Source: Paguma larvata
Lineage: Eukaryota; Chordata; Mammalia; Carnivora; Viverridae
Reading direction: 5' to 3'
Assembly (NCBI GenBank): GCA_030068075.1
Contig: CM057839.1
Location: 19,075,167 to 19,139,166 of the forward strand
Length of the DNA: 64,000 nucleotides
Shown one piece after another: positions 36,411-49,900 of this stretch; positions within the stretch are counted from its first letter, which is position 1; every line of letters begins with the position of its first letter. Below the pieces are notes generated by a model that was not told where the DNA came from, ran no database searches, and saw nothing but the letters and a program-made list of their open reading frames with translations. The translations under genes were made by a program, and so were the position numbers.

Positions 36411-38779
36411 AGTGGTTGGGATGCAAGTGCATCAGAATTTCTCATAACTGCCCTTAGGTATGTAAATTAGAATGGAAACCATCAGAATTAAGTATTGACA
36501 TTATGCTGAGGTTTTGGAGCCATGAATCAGATACAGAAGTCAACGGAGATTGCTATTTTCTCTCCTCTTATGAATTCTGTCTGAACATGAGAGGCTCTGC
36601 AGCTTTTATTCATCTTTCTCTAGATATGACCGTAAGAGACCACCAATACTTAAGTTGTTTGGTGCGAACAGAGACCAAAAAATGATACCAATAAAAACAC
36701 CTTAAAACCACCATGGTGGTCAGGGTCAATACCAATGATCTCCTAGAAGCCAGATAAATTTGAGAGGCCAACAGTGTTTAAACTTATGCCTTTACGATTT
36801 GATAATTTTACATAGTCTTGATATATAAACATGCCACCCATATGTACACATGTAGAATGTATGTGTACCTATGTATACATTTCTCTATGTCGAAAGCTGG
36901 CAAAAGTAGAAAAATATATTTCTATGCCTTTTTGGTTTTTTAAAACTTAAAATGGTCACCATTGATTCCATGTTTAAGTTTTTATAGGAACATTTTATCA
37001 AGTATTTTAAAGTTATTTGAACATAGTTCTCCCAAAAGTTATTGGTCTTTTAATAATTGGAATGTATCAGGTTAATACATTCACCTAAATGTGCATGCGT
37101 CTGAACCCACTGTAGTTGCCCTGGTTGTATAGGCCCCATTGAATCTTTATTTGTGACTTTATGGCTATATTAGCAATCAACTGTTTCTAAAGTTTTAAAG
37201 GCCCAAACCATTGTGCCTGCACTTGCATGGGTCAGAAAAATGTGCCGTGATTTGTAAACTGACCAAATATTTAACTCAACTCAAACCACTTTTAAATGTG
37301 GTTTTATAAATTAATCAGCAAAATGGTACCCTTTGTCTCGTTTACTGCAGTGTATGATTTCAAGGTCCGTGGTGGACATTTGTCAAAAACGGACATCTGA
37401 GAAGGAAGGATACAGTCAACCTTGTTTTTATGTATCCGTGTTATCAGCAAAAATTTACAGAAAGAAGATTTACGGGACCAGCCCTATCCTACTTACTCAG
37501 GGATCCGATACTAGGAAGTATCACTTTTTAATAACCATTTCATGTAATTCTTATGCATATTAAATTTTGGAAGTTCCTGCCTTGGGTAATCCAAATTCTG
37601 TCCTTAGATCAAATTAGACGAGGAGAAAGCTGCCCACTGGGGTTGCTGTCTTTCGCCTTTGTGTACTTCTGCTGTGCTGAATACAGATAATTGACTAGGT
37701 ATGATCTGTTTCTATTGACGGGGGATAGAAACATTGCCTTATAAAACACTCTTATAATCAACCTGGGGGATATTATGGATAGATAGCACTGACTCCTTAT
37801 GTGGTTCCTGAGAAAATATTTCTCTTAAGTCCCCATAAGACTTAAGAGGCCTTGCATAACTTTTCTCCATATTTTAGATTTGATGTGTATTTAATCATTC
37901 ATTCCACAAAAAAAACTTCTCTAAATATATATTGTGGCAAGGTCGTAAGTTAGGTGAAATTTAAGATACTTCTGTTACAAACTGTAATAACTGGCTCTAT
38001 CCTTTTTCCCTGTACTACCCACATTCCCCAAGGCAGGTAAACAAAGGGTTCTGATGCAGGATAAAAGTTCTGGAATTTATTTTTTATAAGAGGAAAAGCA
38101 AAATTTTAGAAGGCCACATTCTATTTACCCCTACGATGAAACAATAAGCATTATATTGGAAACTAGGACAGGACATTTTATTTCCACAGTACTCTGTGGT
38201 ACCCTGCCTTTCCAGGACAGCTGACGGTAGACCAACACTGGTGGTTTTCTTTCACTTTCACCACCGTTGGTGTGGTTACTTAAGAGATTTGATTTTCAAG
38301 AACATACATAGCAAGTCTGGCTGTTGTTCTTAATCTACAAACATCTACACGCAGGTCAGGCCATATGCACACTCTTGCTGCGTGCATAATCATGCATACC
38401 TCTAGGGCTTGAAAGCGCGCGCACATACACACACACACACAATTTTAACATTTAAAACTCAGATAATCTTTTCAAAGGAATTTTGAGTTTTCCAGTTTAT
38501 CAAACATTACATTATGGGTTTATAATCTTTCATCTGATTAGAACTGTTGAGTTTCTCTTTGCATACTTCTGCAATCTATAAATGCTGAGCCCTTTTCATT
38601 TTTTCAAAATCTACAATTTTCCACCTTATGAGGATTTTCACTATTTTTCTTTATATTTAAAAGGAAATTGTGAGGTTTATTTAACATCTTGAAACAAAGT
38701 TCAACCATAATCACTCCGTGGAAACAGTGTCAGGAAAGACATTTCTTCCCTTTCCATATGTGTTGATCTCTGTTCTTTA

Positions 38780-38868
38780 TATATATATATATATCTATAA
38801 AGATATATATATATATACACACACATATATACACATATGTGTTTATATATACACACAATTTTTTTTTA
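38780..38868. repeat. Compound (TA)n/(CA)n microsatellite
   Basis: TATATA runs alternate with ACACAC and ATATAC units. Confidence 0.92.
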
Positions 38869-39655
38869 AAGAAGAGCAAGCTAATCTTGAGAGCTTTCAC
38901 ACTTTAGTAAGGGACAAGGGCTCATGGGACTATCAAAGAACACCCTCAGATGACTGTAGTTATCCTTTTCTGAGACACGTAACTGAAAACATTAAGCCTC
39001 AAGATTGACATAGATCTGAGAGCTATAAAAGAAGTATTGGTTCCCTGTAAACACTTTGTTAAATATTGACACTCAAGAGAAATAGAAAACATAACTCTTA
39101 CAGAGCACATTTGGAATGTTTGCCTTACGTTGGAAAATATTTCTAGCCTTGTGAACTTAAATTCTCTAAGGTATTATTTGAATTTCTTTCAAATGACAAC
39201 TTGTGGGGTTGGTGGCATTTTATATTGTAAAACTGCAATAATATATAAACATGTACATGTTGCAAACTTGACAGTAAGTCTTTTTCACTTAATTATCTGG
39301 CCTTTACAGGCCCTTTCTCTGAAGTGCTCCCTCGACAATTTGCTTTGGCTTAGATCATGTGATATAGACACAATATTCTAGACTAGATTGTGCATTAGTC
39401 TAGAGATTGTAACAGATTCTAAAGTCCTTGTAAAAGACTTTGCTTTATCTGCGTTTGTGGACTCAACAATGGCCACAAGCCCTTGCATGATTCTTGGACT
39501 ATTTAATTTAGGATTATTCCATTTTCAAACGAGAGTAACTATTGCCAGTGTAATAGCAAACTACTTTCAGTCACTCAGGGTTCCTTCTACCAGTTACTGA
39601 GCATCTTTAATATGCCATACACGGTGTTGGGTTGTTGAGGAACAATTCCTGATGT

Positions 39656-39658
<3 letters not shown>

Positions 39659-39687
<29 letters not shown>
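39659..39687 (+). repeat. Poly(A) run, about 28-29 bases
   Basis: An uninterrupted A-run between TGTGTTT and GCCCAAG. No SINE, L1 or cDNA-like body is attached upstream that I can recognise. Confidence 0.9.
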
Positions 39688-39689
<2 letters not shown>

Positions 39690-40487
39690 CCAAGTCTAGG
39701 ATGCTCTGGTCAGGACTGCTATCAACTTCCCAAGTATTCATTATCCCTGCTTGCTTAATCACAGATTGTTGATTTTATTCAGGACAGTATCCTCAAATAA
39801 AATATATTTCTCATCGCTCTTTGTAGCTAAGAATACCAGTTTGAGTAAACAGACATCTTAGGTTCAAGAATCCAGGGAATCTCTTATGAGAACTTGACCA
39901 GGAAGGTATCTTTTTGCCCTGGCTATTCGTTAACATGGAAATAGGTTACAGCATCCACCCTATTACCTTCAGGATGAAAGCTATTTTCTAAGAACAACTC
40001 AACAGATAGGGTCTAGTGATTCAGGGATACATTTCATAAGCACTAGACTATTGGACTTTTGAGAAAAAACTATTTGCATAAGACAACATAGTACGTTTTT
40101 TGAGTTTTATTTCTTCACAGTATTGTAGTTCCCTTTCCTCTCTGGCCGTTGCCAAGAAAAAGACTGCTTAATCAGCACCTTGACAAAAATGACCCAAGTC
40201 TGGGGAAGAAACCATTTAATCACTCTCAGGTCCTGGGCCACAATTGATCAAGTCACCTCTGCTCTCCCAGAATATGGAGAGGCTCTAAACTGGTCCCAAA
40301 GCATTCCTGTCTTTCCTGGGAAGCTCTCTGTTTGGCTAAGACTATGCTCCTAATAAGTTAACACTTTAATACTTGAGAACAGGTGAGCCCTTTACATGGA
40401 GGTTGGTTTTATTCCCATCTTTTGTGGAGAATTTGCCACAAATATTTATAAGAAGTAACTCCATCTGTACCTTTTGACCATTTGTGT

Positions 40488-40617
40488 ATTATATATATAG
40501 ATAAATGCATGCATGCATACACGCATGCATACATATATATCTATAAATATATCTGTAAATATATAATATGTATGTAAATATATACATATAATATATATGT
40601 AAATATATATGTAAATA
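40488..40617. repeat. Complex TA / GCAT / TAAA microsatellite
   Basis: Starts with a TA run, passes GCATGCATGCATAC-type units, then repeated TATATATGTAAA-like blocks. It is imperfect and probably variable. Confidence 0.92.
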
Positions 40618-40639
40618 AAGGTACTAAACTTCAGAAGAC

Positions 40640-41150
40640 ATGGATGTGAAAGAGAAAATAAAGAACCCTTGTATATGGTCAGTGGGAACCTGAACTGGCA
40701 TGGTTGTTAAGTATGGGGGGGGGGGCTCAAGTTAAGAATAGACCTACTACTCTATCTAGCAATTCCATTTGACTATTTGAAGAAAATGAAAACACTAACT
40801 TGAAAACATATGTACCCCTGTGTTCATTTTAGTATTGAAAATAACACACGGAAATAGCCTGTGTCCCATGATAGATGAATAGAGAAAACGAGGTGTATTT
40901 ACAACGAACTATTCAACCTTAATGAAATCTTGCCATCTGTAACATGGATGGACATCAAAAGCATCATGCTAAGTAAATAAGTCACAAAAACACATACCAT
41001 ATGATCTCATATGTGGAATCAAAATCTCAGATCTAAAGAATGGATCACTGGTTGCAAGAGACAAGAGTATGGGGGGGTGGGAGAAACGAGTGAAGGGGTC
41101 AAAAGTACAAACTTCCCATTTATCAAGTTAAAAATGTAATGTGCAGCATG
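40640..41150 (+). mobile_element. Old L1 3' end, plus strand
   Basis: TAGCAATTCCATTTGACTAT, ATGGATGGACATCAAAAGCA and CATATGATCTCATATGTGGA are L1 ORF2 C-terminal and 3' end phrases. Frames are broken. Confidence 0.75.
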
Positions 41151-42410
41151 TATTGTTAACAGTGTATTGCATATTTGAAGGTTGTTCAAAGTACATCTTA
41201 ATTTGTCACAAGAAAGACATTTTGTACACGTGTATGTTGACAGATGTTTGGTCTATGCTTTGGCAGGTAAGGATTGGTACGATAAACTTTCTGGGCTTCT
41301 GAATGAATGTTTTCCTGGTTTTCAAACTAGAAGTACTATTTCATTGCATTACTTTGTAAGCCAAAGAATGAAAAATAACCAAAATTGAGGTTGTTGCACT
41401 CATTTAGCAGTTAGGTTTGGCAAGGTAATAGCCAAGTGGTTTTGTAGGAAAAGATATTGCACCTTCACGTACAACTACGTGTGGGTGTATGGAACTACAA
41501 ATATGCTGGTTACCCCTGTAAAGCATTGTTTCAGTCTTTTATAAGTGTCTAAGCATAGTTTTCCTTAGTCATTTTGGTAGCATTCTTATAAACATCTATT
41601 ACAAGTGTTAATTCTCTACACACATTTATAGTATTGTTTTTAAGACCCAAAATATGCTCTTTGCTTGGTACATTGAAAACCGTGTTATATTAATGGAAAT
41701 TATGCAGATTAACGCAAATGTTCTTACCTCCATGTGCACTGCATAAAGAGGTTTCTAAGGATGCTACTTGCTTACTCTCAAGAACAGTGTCCTATCAAAC
41801 ATCCCTTCTTCATTGAGGCATTTTTTTTTAAAATAGTGCCAGCCATGTTCCAAAGTCACTCAGGTCATTAAATCCCATGTTGGCTACTGGCCAGTTTTCT
41901 TTTAGATGTTAGCACCTCTTAAACAGTACTATCTAGAAATTTGCAAAAATTTCTATACTTGTACTTGAGATCTTAAGTATTGCCGTGGCTCCCACTGTTG
42001 CTGGAATAAGTTCTGCCAGGGGTGTTACAACTAGCTCAAGTGTTTACTTTTTTCCCCTATATTTGTTCATGATCCTACTTCTCCCAATTAGGAAAAATGC
42101 ATTAAAAATAACTTTGATCTATTAAACTTAAAACCCATGATAGCCCATCAATGAAGTTCAAGAAAGGAGACCGTCAAGGAAATTTTTTTTTCCTAAAAAG
42201 TAACTCTACCTTTGGTTTTCTTCTGAGATGCTATTCATATCGACCTGCTATCTCAGACATAAGTCTTCTGGGGGAAAAAAGAAACAAGAATGATCAAGCT
42301 CTCTGGAAAAACTCCTTCGTGGTCTTTTGCTTCCTTTTAAATTTCTGTTCACACGTTTGAATTTTGTTTATAGGCCCCCTTCCCTCTTTTTATCACAGTA
42401 GTCTAATGGA
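41151..42410. other. Unique DNA, no gene seen
   Basis: The 68-aa frame at 41182-41388 and the 69-aa frame at 42151-42360 have no recognised domains. Confidence 0.5.
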
Positions 42411-42414
42411 GGAA

Positions 42415-43170
42415 CTTAAGAATCAAAACCGTGATGAGCTACGACCTCACCCCTGTCAGAATGGATAAAATTAACTCAGGAAACACATGCTGGCGAGGAT
42501 GCAGGGAAAGGGGAACTTTCTTGCACTGTTGCTGGAAATGCAAACTGGTGCAGCCATTCTGGAAAACAGTATGGAGATTTCTCAAAAAAACTAAAAATAG
42601 AACTACCCTGTGACCCAAAATTGCACAACTAGATATTTATTCGAAGGATACAAAAATGCTTATTTGAAGGGCCACATACACCCCTGTTTATCGCAGCATG
42701 ATCAACAATAGCCCAATTATGGAAAGAGCCCAAATGTCCCTCGACTGATGAATGGATAAAGAAAATTTGGTATATACATACACACAATGAAATACTTGGG
42801 AAGATTTCATTCTTTTTGATTGCCATTTGCCCACAATGTGGATGGAGCTACAGAGTATTAAGCTAAGCAAAGTAAGTCAGAGAAAGACAAATATATGATT
42901 TCACTTGTATGTGGAATTTAACAACAGATGAAATAAGGGAAGGAAAAAGAAAAAAGAGGGAGGCAAACCATAAAAGCCTCTTAAATACAGAGTGGGAGTT
43001 ACTGGAGGAGTGGTGGATAGAAGGATAAGTCAAATGAATGATAGGCATTAAGGAGGGAACTTGTTGGTATGAGCACCGAGTGTCCTATGTAAGTGGTGAA
43101 TCACTAGGTTCTACCTCTGAAACTGATACTATATTGTATATCAACTTACTTGAATTAAAAAAAAAATCAA
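42415..43170 (+). mobile_element. 5'-truncated young felid LINE-1
   Basis: The plus-strand ORF2 C-terminal region ([11 protein letters not shown] near the start) is followed by the 3' UTR (GGGAGGCAAACCATAAAAGC, GATACTATATTGTATATCAA) and a poly(A) run at about 43159-43168. ORF2 is open for 60 codons (42431-42613), then stops. It is the plus-strand counterpart of the minus-strand L1 at 33.3-34.1 kb. Confidence 0.9.
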
Positions 43171-43510
43171 GAAAAATAAATCTTAGCTAATATTTAAAAG
43201 GCAGATTTGAAGTTTTTTCCAGTAAATACATATTAGAATTTTCATGTGCAATTTGACCTGTTGAAATTATATGTAACTTAAACATAGATCCATGAAGACC
43301 AAGTACGCATTTCAACGTGTTGAAATCTTTATGTTGAATGCTTTTCCATCAGTAAATTACCCTGTCTTTTACCAAACACGAATATTGACATTAACTTTCT
43401 ATTGTTAAGAGTTCTATTTGCTAAAATAGGGATTTTTGATAGTTTGATTCCAAATAAATGAAGGTTTATTACTTGTAGCCTAAAACATGATTTCTTACAA
43501 GTAATGCATC
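43171..43510. other. Unique DNA, no gene seen
   Basis: No recognisable feature. Confidence 0.5.
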
Positions 43511-43511
43511 T

Positions 43512-43665
43512 GGTGATTCTCAATTGGGGAAATTTTTCTCACCAGGGGACATTTGGCAATATCTGAGTTTTTTATTGCATAACTGTGCACATGTCTATGA
43601 TGTGCAGACATAGTCCATAGAGACCGGGGATGCTAAATGTCCTCAGATGTACAGGTAAACTCTAC
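43512..43665 (-). mobile_element. MER20-like hAT DNA transposon relic
   Basis: GATTCTCAATTGGGGAAATT, CCAGGGGACATTTGGCAATA, GACCGGGGATGCTAAATGTC and TGTACAGGTAA are the complement of the MER20 consensus in order. It is non-autonomous and has no coding capacity. MER20 copies have been reported to act as regulatory elements in endometrium; nothing here shows that this copy does. Confidence 0.65.
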
Positions 43666-44120
43666 AAAGTTGGTTCCAAATGTTCATAGTGTGGAGTTTG
43701 AAAAATACTGTATGACTGATTGGATATTAAATGGAATTCATTTTATAACTCAAATTATCTTAAATACTTTTATCTTAAATTTTTGTGACAAAAAATATTC
43801 ACTCAAGAGCACAGATCTAAATTAAATGAATTCATACAAAAGTATAACATAAGGATAAGTCATAACAGGATACTCTGAAGACCAGACCTCTTTGACTTGC
43901 AACGTTGTGTTACAGAAAAGATATTCCTCCCCCCCCAGTTAACAGTGAGAAAATCCTCCCCAACCACACATTCACACCCTAAAAAATAAGGTATTACAAA
44001 TTTCTTTGTGGCCCAAGAATATGTTTTAAACATATCTTGACACATCATGGACTAAAATCTCAGTTTACAGAGCACACACCCTAAAACTGATAAAGTTTGA
44101 GAAGGTCTAACATTATCCAA
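43666..44120. other. Unique DNA, no gene seen
   Basis: No recognisable feature apart from a C-run at 43929-43938. Confidence 0.5.
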
Positions 44121-44252
44121 GGGGTGCCTGGGTGGCTCAGTTGGTCAAGGCTCTATGCTGACAGCATGGACCCTATTTGGGATTCTGTCTCTCCTCTCTA
44201 CCCCTCCTCTGGTTATGCATGTGCCATGTTCTCTCAGAATAATAAAGTTAAA
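44121..44252 (+). mobile_element. CAN-SINE with an internal deletion
   Basis: Head GGGGTGCCTGGGTGGCTCAG is followed after a few bases directly by GCTCTATGCTGACAGC, so about 60-70 bases of the tRNA-like second arm are missing. The CT block and tail remain. Confidence 0.85.
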
Positions 44253-44429
44253 TTATCTGGTATCATTTGGCAATAACACTGACAATGAGATACAGTATTT
44301 GGGTTCTTCTTTCTTTAAAGAACTTCTATATTAACTGATTATTGCTTAATAGAAAGTATTAAGTATAGGGAAAGAAAAGGGAAAGTAAGTTTTCAATACT
44401 TTTAGTGATTTTGAATTACTTTTGAGTTT

Positions 44430-44655
44430 GGATATTAAGGATTTTTTGAAGTTTTTTATGGCTTTTTTTTTTCTTTGAAAGCAAGAGAACAAGTACCAAC
44501 GGGGGTGGGGCAGAGAGCTAAGGAGACACAGAATCTGACCTGTCAGCACATAGCCCGACACGGGGCTTGAACCCACGAACCACGAGACCATGACCTGAGC
44601 CAAAGTTGGATGCTCAACCGACTAAGCCACCCACGTGCCCCTGGTATTAAGATTT
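44430..44655 (-). mobile_element. CAN-SINE with diverged target-site duplication
   Basis: Minus-strand copy with the head complement ending CACCCACGTGCCCC at 44641. GGATATTAAGGATTT on the left and GGTATTAAGATTT on the right form a diverged duplication. Confidence 0.88.
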
Positions 44656-46760
44656 AAAACAGTCTTGAATTTCACATATCAAGTAAAAAAAGTTACAGGC
44701 TGTATCTTCTGTCAAAGAGAACATAAAGATAATTGCTGTGGAACTGATGAATTGCCACCAAGTCACATCCATATTTATTTATAGCAAGTGAATAGATTTC
44801 CAAGAACTTCTGGTATTTGTTATTATCCACATCTTCCCAAAATTCAATCAAGAACTATTATGGCAGCCATATTATAGTAATTGTCACTGTATTAACAGCT
44901 ATAGCATTTATATCTTTATCACAATTATATGGCCAGCTTCACAGTATTGTAAACTTTAGTATTTCAGAAGAAAAAGATCTCATAAATGTTAGCTGATAAG
45001 ATATAATCAAAAAGTACTCTCATGGCTGTTAATTATGTTTTTTCTCTAAAAAGAATCACGATCCAAATGTGATGTTTTTGCCAAAGAATGTAAGTGAATT
45101 TTCTGGTGCCAGTATGAAACTCCATTAAATATTTCTTTGAATTGGATTAATATGCTTCTTTCAATGGAAAAATGCAGTTACTGCGACACCATAACAGGAT
45201 ATTTTATTCTCTTGTTCTTTGTTTAGCACAAAAGTTTTGCATTGCAATATAACAGTTTCTGCATTTCTGTTACTGGACCATATTAGCAAAGCAAGCTATG
45301 TTTCAATGCTATTTGTCCAAGCAAACTAATCGAAAAAGGTAAATTTCTATTGAGAGTCAAGATTACAACCATATGTAACCAACAGAAAGTGATCTCCATA
45401 AGTGAAGCAAAGCTAAGTTTGAAATTACATCTAATTGTTAAGAAATGCTCCTTCCTCCTGGCATTTTAATCTGCTGAACTGGTGGTTTTTATTTTGAAAA
45501 CAAGAGAATGCTTTATCAAATGCAATCTTTGAGTTTTGCTGTAAAAACTGAATGATCAGAGATGCTATGGTAGAAAGACGGTCCCAGAGATACACATCAA
45601 TCTTCTCCAACCCCTTGTCCTTCTAATAGCTATACAAAAGCTGTCTAGGAAAGGTTTAGTGAACTGGTACAAGCAGCGTTATCCTCATAAGAGTTTCTAG
45701 GAGAAAACAAATACCAAGCTTTATAGTACACCTAGAGAGTAGAGGTGATCTTTGTTTTCTACTTCTTATATTTTCTTAAACTGATGTTATTATATTTAAT
45801 TGTCAAATTTCTAGCAGATCACAATTTAGTTCTTGAGTAAAACTGACCATATGTAATATTTGGGATCACTATACTACATCTGTATCCAATAGTCTTTATT
45901 GATACTTACAACTTTAGTCTGAATTAGCATACATGCAATCTAGAAGTGAGTGGCATGATCCATTTGGCTTTTTAAGATTTTTATGTATTTTTAGAGCATC
46001 TTTTACGACCTTGATTTTACTATAAATGTACATATGTGTTCATATGTGAATACACACCTATGATAAAATACACATATACACATTTGGGGAAACACTCAAT
46101 GGGAAATTCATCTTTGCATATGTATTTTCATACCAGAATTCCCGATGCTAAATTTAAGTGATATGTGAAGTAACCCAAGCCTACTTTCTAATCTGATCTC
46201 TAATCTTCTGGATGAATTCCCTGCGTGTCTGAACACGTGCCACACTTTCAAACTTGATTTCCCTAAAGCTGTTCCCTCAGCTTGATTTGTCTTCATGTCC
46301 ATCTTTTCTTGCCAATTTTTCCTATCCAGTTTTCAAAGCTTACCTCAAACCATATGTAATTCCTTTGAAGAACTGAAATAGCCTCAGAACCATGGTAAAA
46401 ATAAACATTTAGCGCAAAAATCCTGTGCAAGTTACATTTCACTGTAATTAGCAAAATGAATGGACTTTTGACAATGAGGATTGAAGAATAGCTGGGAAGT
46501 TTAGAGAGTGTGGCTTCTTGAATATCCCATGTTCCTTGCTAGATAGACATATACTTTGTTGGCCATGGAATTCTGTCTTTCCCAGATAAGCTTCATGCCA
46601 ACCTGAATAATATGGGTGGGCACCTACCACGGCTTTTCATGCATTTCTGATCAAGACAAATCATCTAGACTTAGGACTTAGCTCCAGGTTCAGTTTCTTA
46701 CATCGCCAGTAATGATTCATGCTCAAGTTGAAAGTAAAACACTGAAGATACATTATGAGC
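44656..46760. other. Unique AT-rich DNA, no gene seen
   Basis: No recognisable repeat or coding segment in 2.1 kb. Confidence 0.5.
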
Positions 46761-46763
46761 ATG

Positions 46764-46978
46764 CCATTTTTTTTTAATGTTTATTTTTGAGAGAGAGAGA
46801 GAGAGACAGAACACAGGCAGGGGTGGGGCAGAGAGGGAGGGAGATACAGAAACGGAAGCAAGCTCCTGACTCTGAGCTGTCAGCACAAAGCCCAACGTGG
46901 GGCTTGAACTCACAAACCATGAGATCATGACCTGAGCTGAGGTCAGATGCTTAACCGACTGAGCCACCCAGGTGCCCC
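46764..46978 (-). mobile_element. CAN-SINE, close to consensus
   Basis: Full minus-strand copy: TTTTTTTTTAATGTTTATTT, a GA block, AACGTGGGGCTTGAACTCAC, CCATGAGATCATGACCTGAG and GAGCCACCCAGGTGCCCC. Its low divergence suggests a fairly recent insertion. Confidence 0.93.
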
Positions 46979-49900
46979 TCTTTTCCCGTTTTCTAAACTT
47001 GCATTAAAGTTAAATTAGTCCCCTCATGTTCCCTTTTAAGCTGGGAATACTTCGGATATAAAGTACATTTTGTCAACCTTGTCCTACACATGAAGTCGGC
47101 AAATAGAAAAACTATTGTCAGCATCTAACATAAAAGGTGATGTTATCATGGAAAGAATTCCAGAATTTTAATCTCAGAAGTGGAAAAATAGAGATTTCAT
47201 ATTTTAAGATTTTTCCCTTATAGTACTTTCCTGAGAAGTTATTTATATGGCACAACAGCTAAGATCAGAAATGCTACTTTTAAGAGGAAAATTATTTTTC
47301 CCAAAGCAGGACTTGATTGCAGTTTTCAATATTGAATTGCTCACATTTCAGTGTTTACTAGAATACAATCTCTAATTACAGGCTTGTTTTTTTTTTTTTT
47401 TTTTTTTTTTGGTGTAACTTTTCTGGTCCTTCCAGTTGCTAATGAATTATGGCCATTTTCTGACTAGATCTAGTTTTGGCTTTTCAGAAACAAGGAAACG
47501 CCTCGACCCTAGACACTAACATTCTTCAAGAATTAAAATGAAAGCAAACTTTGGGGAAAAAAACGGTGTCACTTTGCAAAGCAGGTTTGATTAGTGAAAA
47601 GACTGAATTACAGAATAATTTTGGAATTTTTCAATTTCCATGCAGTAATTCAAATTATAACAGGTTGATAAGTTGGGAGGAAAGAATAGACATTCATAAT
47701 GAGCATATTTTTTTTTTTTTTTTTAGAAGATCAAGTGCTTAAGTTCATTTATTCTCTTGAATGGGCGTAAGTATATTCAGTATTATTTGTGCTTTATATT
47801 ATCAGGTTTTATTCTGTAACCTCAGGTGCAGAGAATCTGATTGAGCCTTCAATCCATGTCACATCATCCAGTATGAAGCATAAAAGTGTTTCTCTCGCAC
47901 CCCAATGCTGCTTTAAGCTACCTCACAGGCATCTACTCTAAGCTTTGAAGAAAAGTCCTAGTTTGTCTAATATAGGACTTACATTTGTATAGGTTATAAA
48001 TCTTGTTTTTATATTTTTGTTCAATAATATGTTAACACGTAACCATATTTATTCACATCTGGTGTATGCCTCATTATCCTATGAGAAATATGCATCTATT
48101 GTATTCAATCTCTAGTGAAGGAAACTTAAGTGGGCCCAAACTACCCAAGTGCCACTGCAATGAAGACCCTTGCATGCGATCCTTCACTTTCTTATGAGAG
48201 TTAAACTAGGCAGCCACACTGGAAGATAGTTGGGCCCCAAGATCTGCACATTCCTAATTTCACTAAATACTGGCGGATTGCTCTGTAGAAAAGGTGATGC
48301 CATGGAAACTCCCACCATCAGTGACATTCCTCCAGGTTATTATTTGACTTTTAAATTTTGTCTATTTGACAGGTTTAATATGGTAGTTTATGTTGTCTGA
48401 CTTTGCATTTTTCTAAGTTTTAGCCTTTTGGACTTAAGTGCATATTGTCTATTAACTCCATTTTGGATTTCCCACTTCTTTTAGATGTGCAGTAATTCTT
48501 CATGTATTTCTAGACATTAAAGACTGTAGGATGTTGAAAACATCAGTCATTTCCATATACCTTATAAATAGGTTGAGGTTCTCATGACAGGGATTCCTAA
48601 TTTTCTTATAATGTAACAATTCTCATATGGAGTGATATGTGGCAGAAAGAGGATCATGGCTTACTTATCTGATGCTCCTGCCGGCTTTCTTCAAACATTT
48701 CCTCATTGCTTGACATTAGCTCCTAGATGCCGCACAGAATCACAATGGTGTCTTTTAGCTCCTGAGAGGGTCACATTGACCAATTATCAGGAAAATTGTG
48801 TGTGTGTGGGATCATAAAACAAAAGCAACTTTGCTTTTTAAATATTTCTCATTTTTGAGCAGAAATACAAAAACCAAAATTGTTAGTATAATCACTAAGA
48901 TTGCCTTCTAATGAGGTCAAAAATCCACCAATTTGAGGTCTTCCTAGGAACTACCAGATTTATAGGTACTTTTTAATTCAAGTACTGTTAAGAACACATG
49001 TAAGCAATCCAAATAATGAAATTTTACTAGGTTTTGTCATTCTTTTATTCTCAGGTAAATGTGATGAATTGTAAAGCTCAAAGAACTAATTAGCCAAGTA
49101 CTTGTCCTGTGTTGCATATTGAAGATGAGTCATCTCAAATCAGTTAAAATATAAACTGAAATCAACTTTTCCCAGATACCTGTAACTTGTTAGAATATCT
49201 TAGTGTGCTAAAAATTAGAGTAGAATTTAAAGGTATAGTAGAGCATTACTTACAGTCAGAAAGATGTAAAGATTTCTATTAGATAATCCTAATTGATATT
49301 CACTAAGTTGGAACATCTCATTTCGTAGTTTTCCACTGGTACTTAAGTCAAAAACATACTTATTTGAATCATACCTAAATTTTCTTCCAAGACAATAGTT
49401 TTACAGAATTTTGTGCTTTGATTTCTGCTACTTAGACATCCATTTTATGCTTATTAAACATTTCAGAATTTTTTCATATGTCTAAAGTAGTACATTTCAA
49501 TGAGAAGTAGATTTGTTAGAGAAATCAGAAAATCTAGAGGATTTTTTTTAATTACTTAGGAAGTCATAACTTACCTTTTAAAGTAGGACAATAAATGATT
49601 TAAATAGGATGGGAGGCCTTAGGGTGCAGTGAGCATTTTAATTGCATATTTAATTAGAAATATGCTAGAAAAGTAGTGTTTAGTTTAGCTGAAGCTCATG
49701 GGCCTTGGCAAAACCTTTCTTTCTAACTAATATTTTCTTTTACCTTTTTAGAAATTAGATTGAGATGAATAGAATTTAATTTTGTTGCTATTCATTATGA
49801 AAGGATTAGAACCTTTTATTTTCTTATGGAAAGTAAGTTGACAGGTTTATTTTAAAGGCTCTTTTCTCTTTTAATTATCCTTGAAACTTATTTAGTACCT

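Larger units (their letters stand above)
36411..40480. other. Unique AT-rich DNA with several microsatellites, no gene seen
   Basis: Simple repeats: an alternating purine-pyrimidine run GCGCGCGCACATACACACAC at about 38416-38442, a TA/CA compound at 38780-38868 and an A29-type run at 39659-39687. Open frames here (38718-39008, 39130-39381, 39388-39600) have no recognisable domain; the first runs through the TA/CA repeat. Confidence 0.5.
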
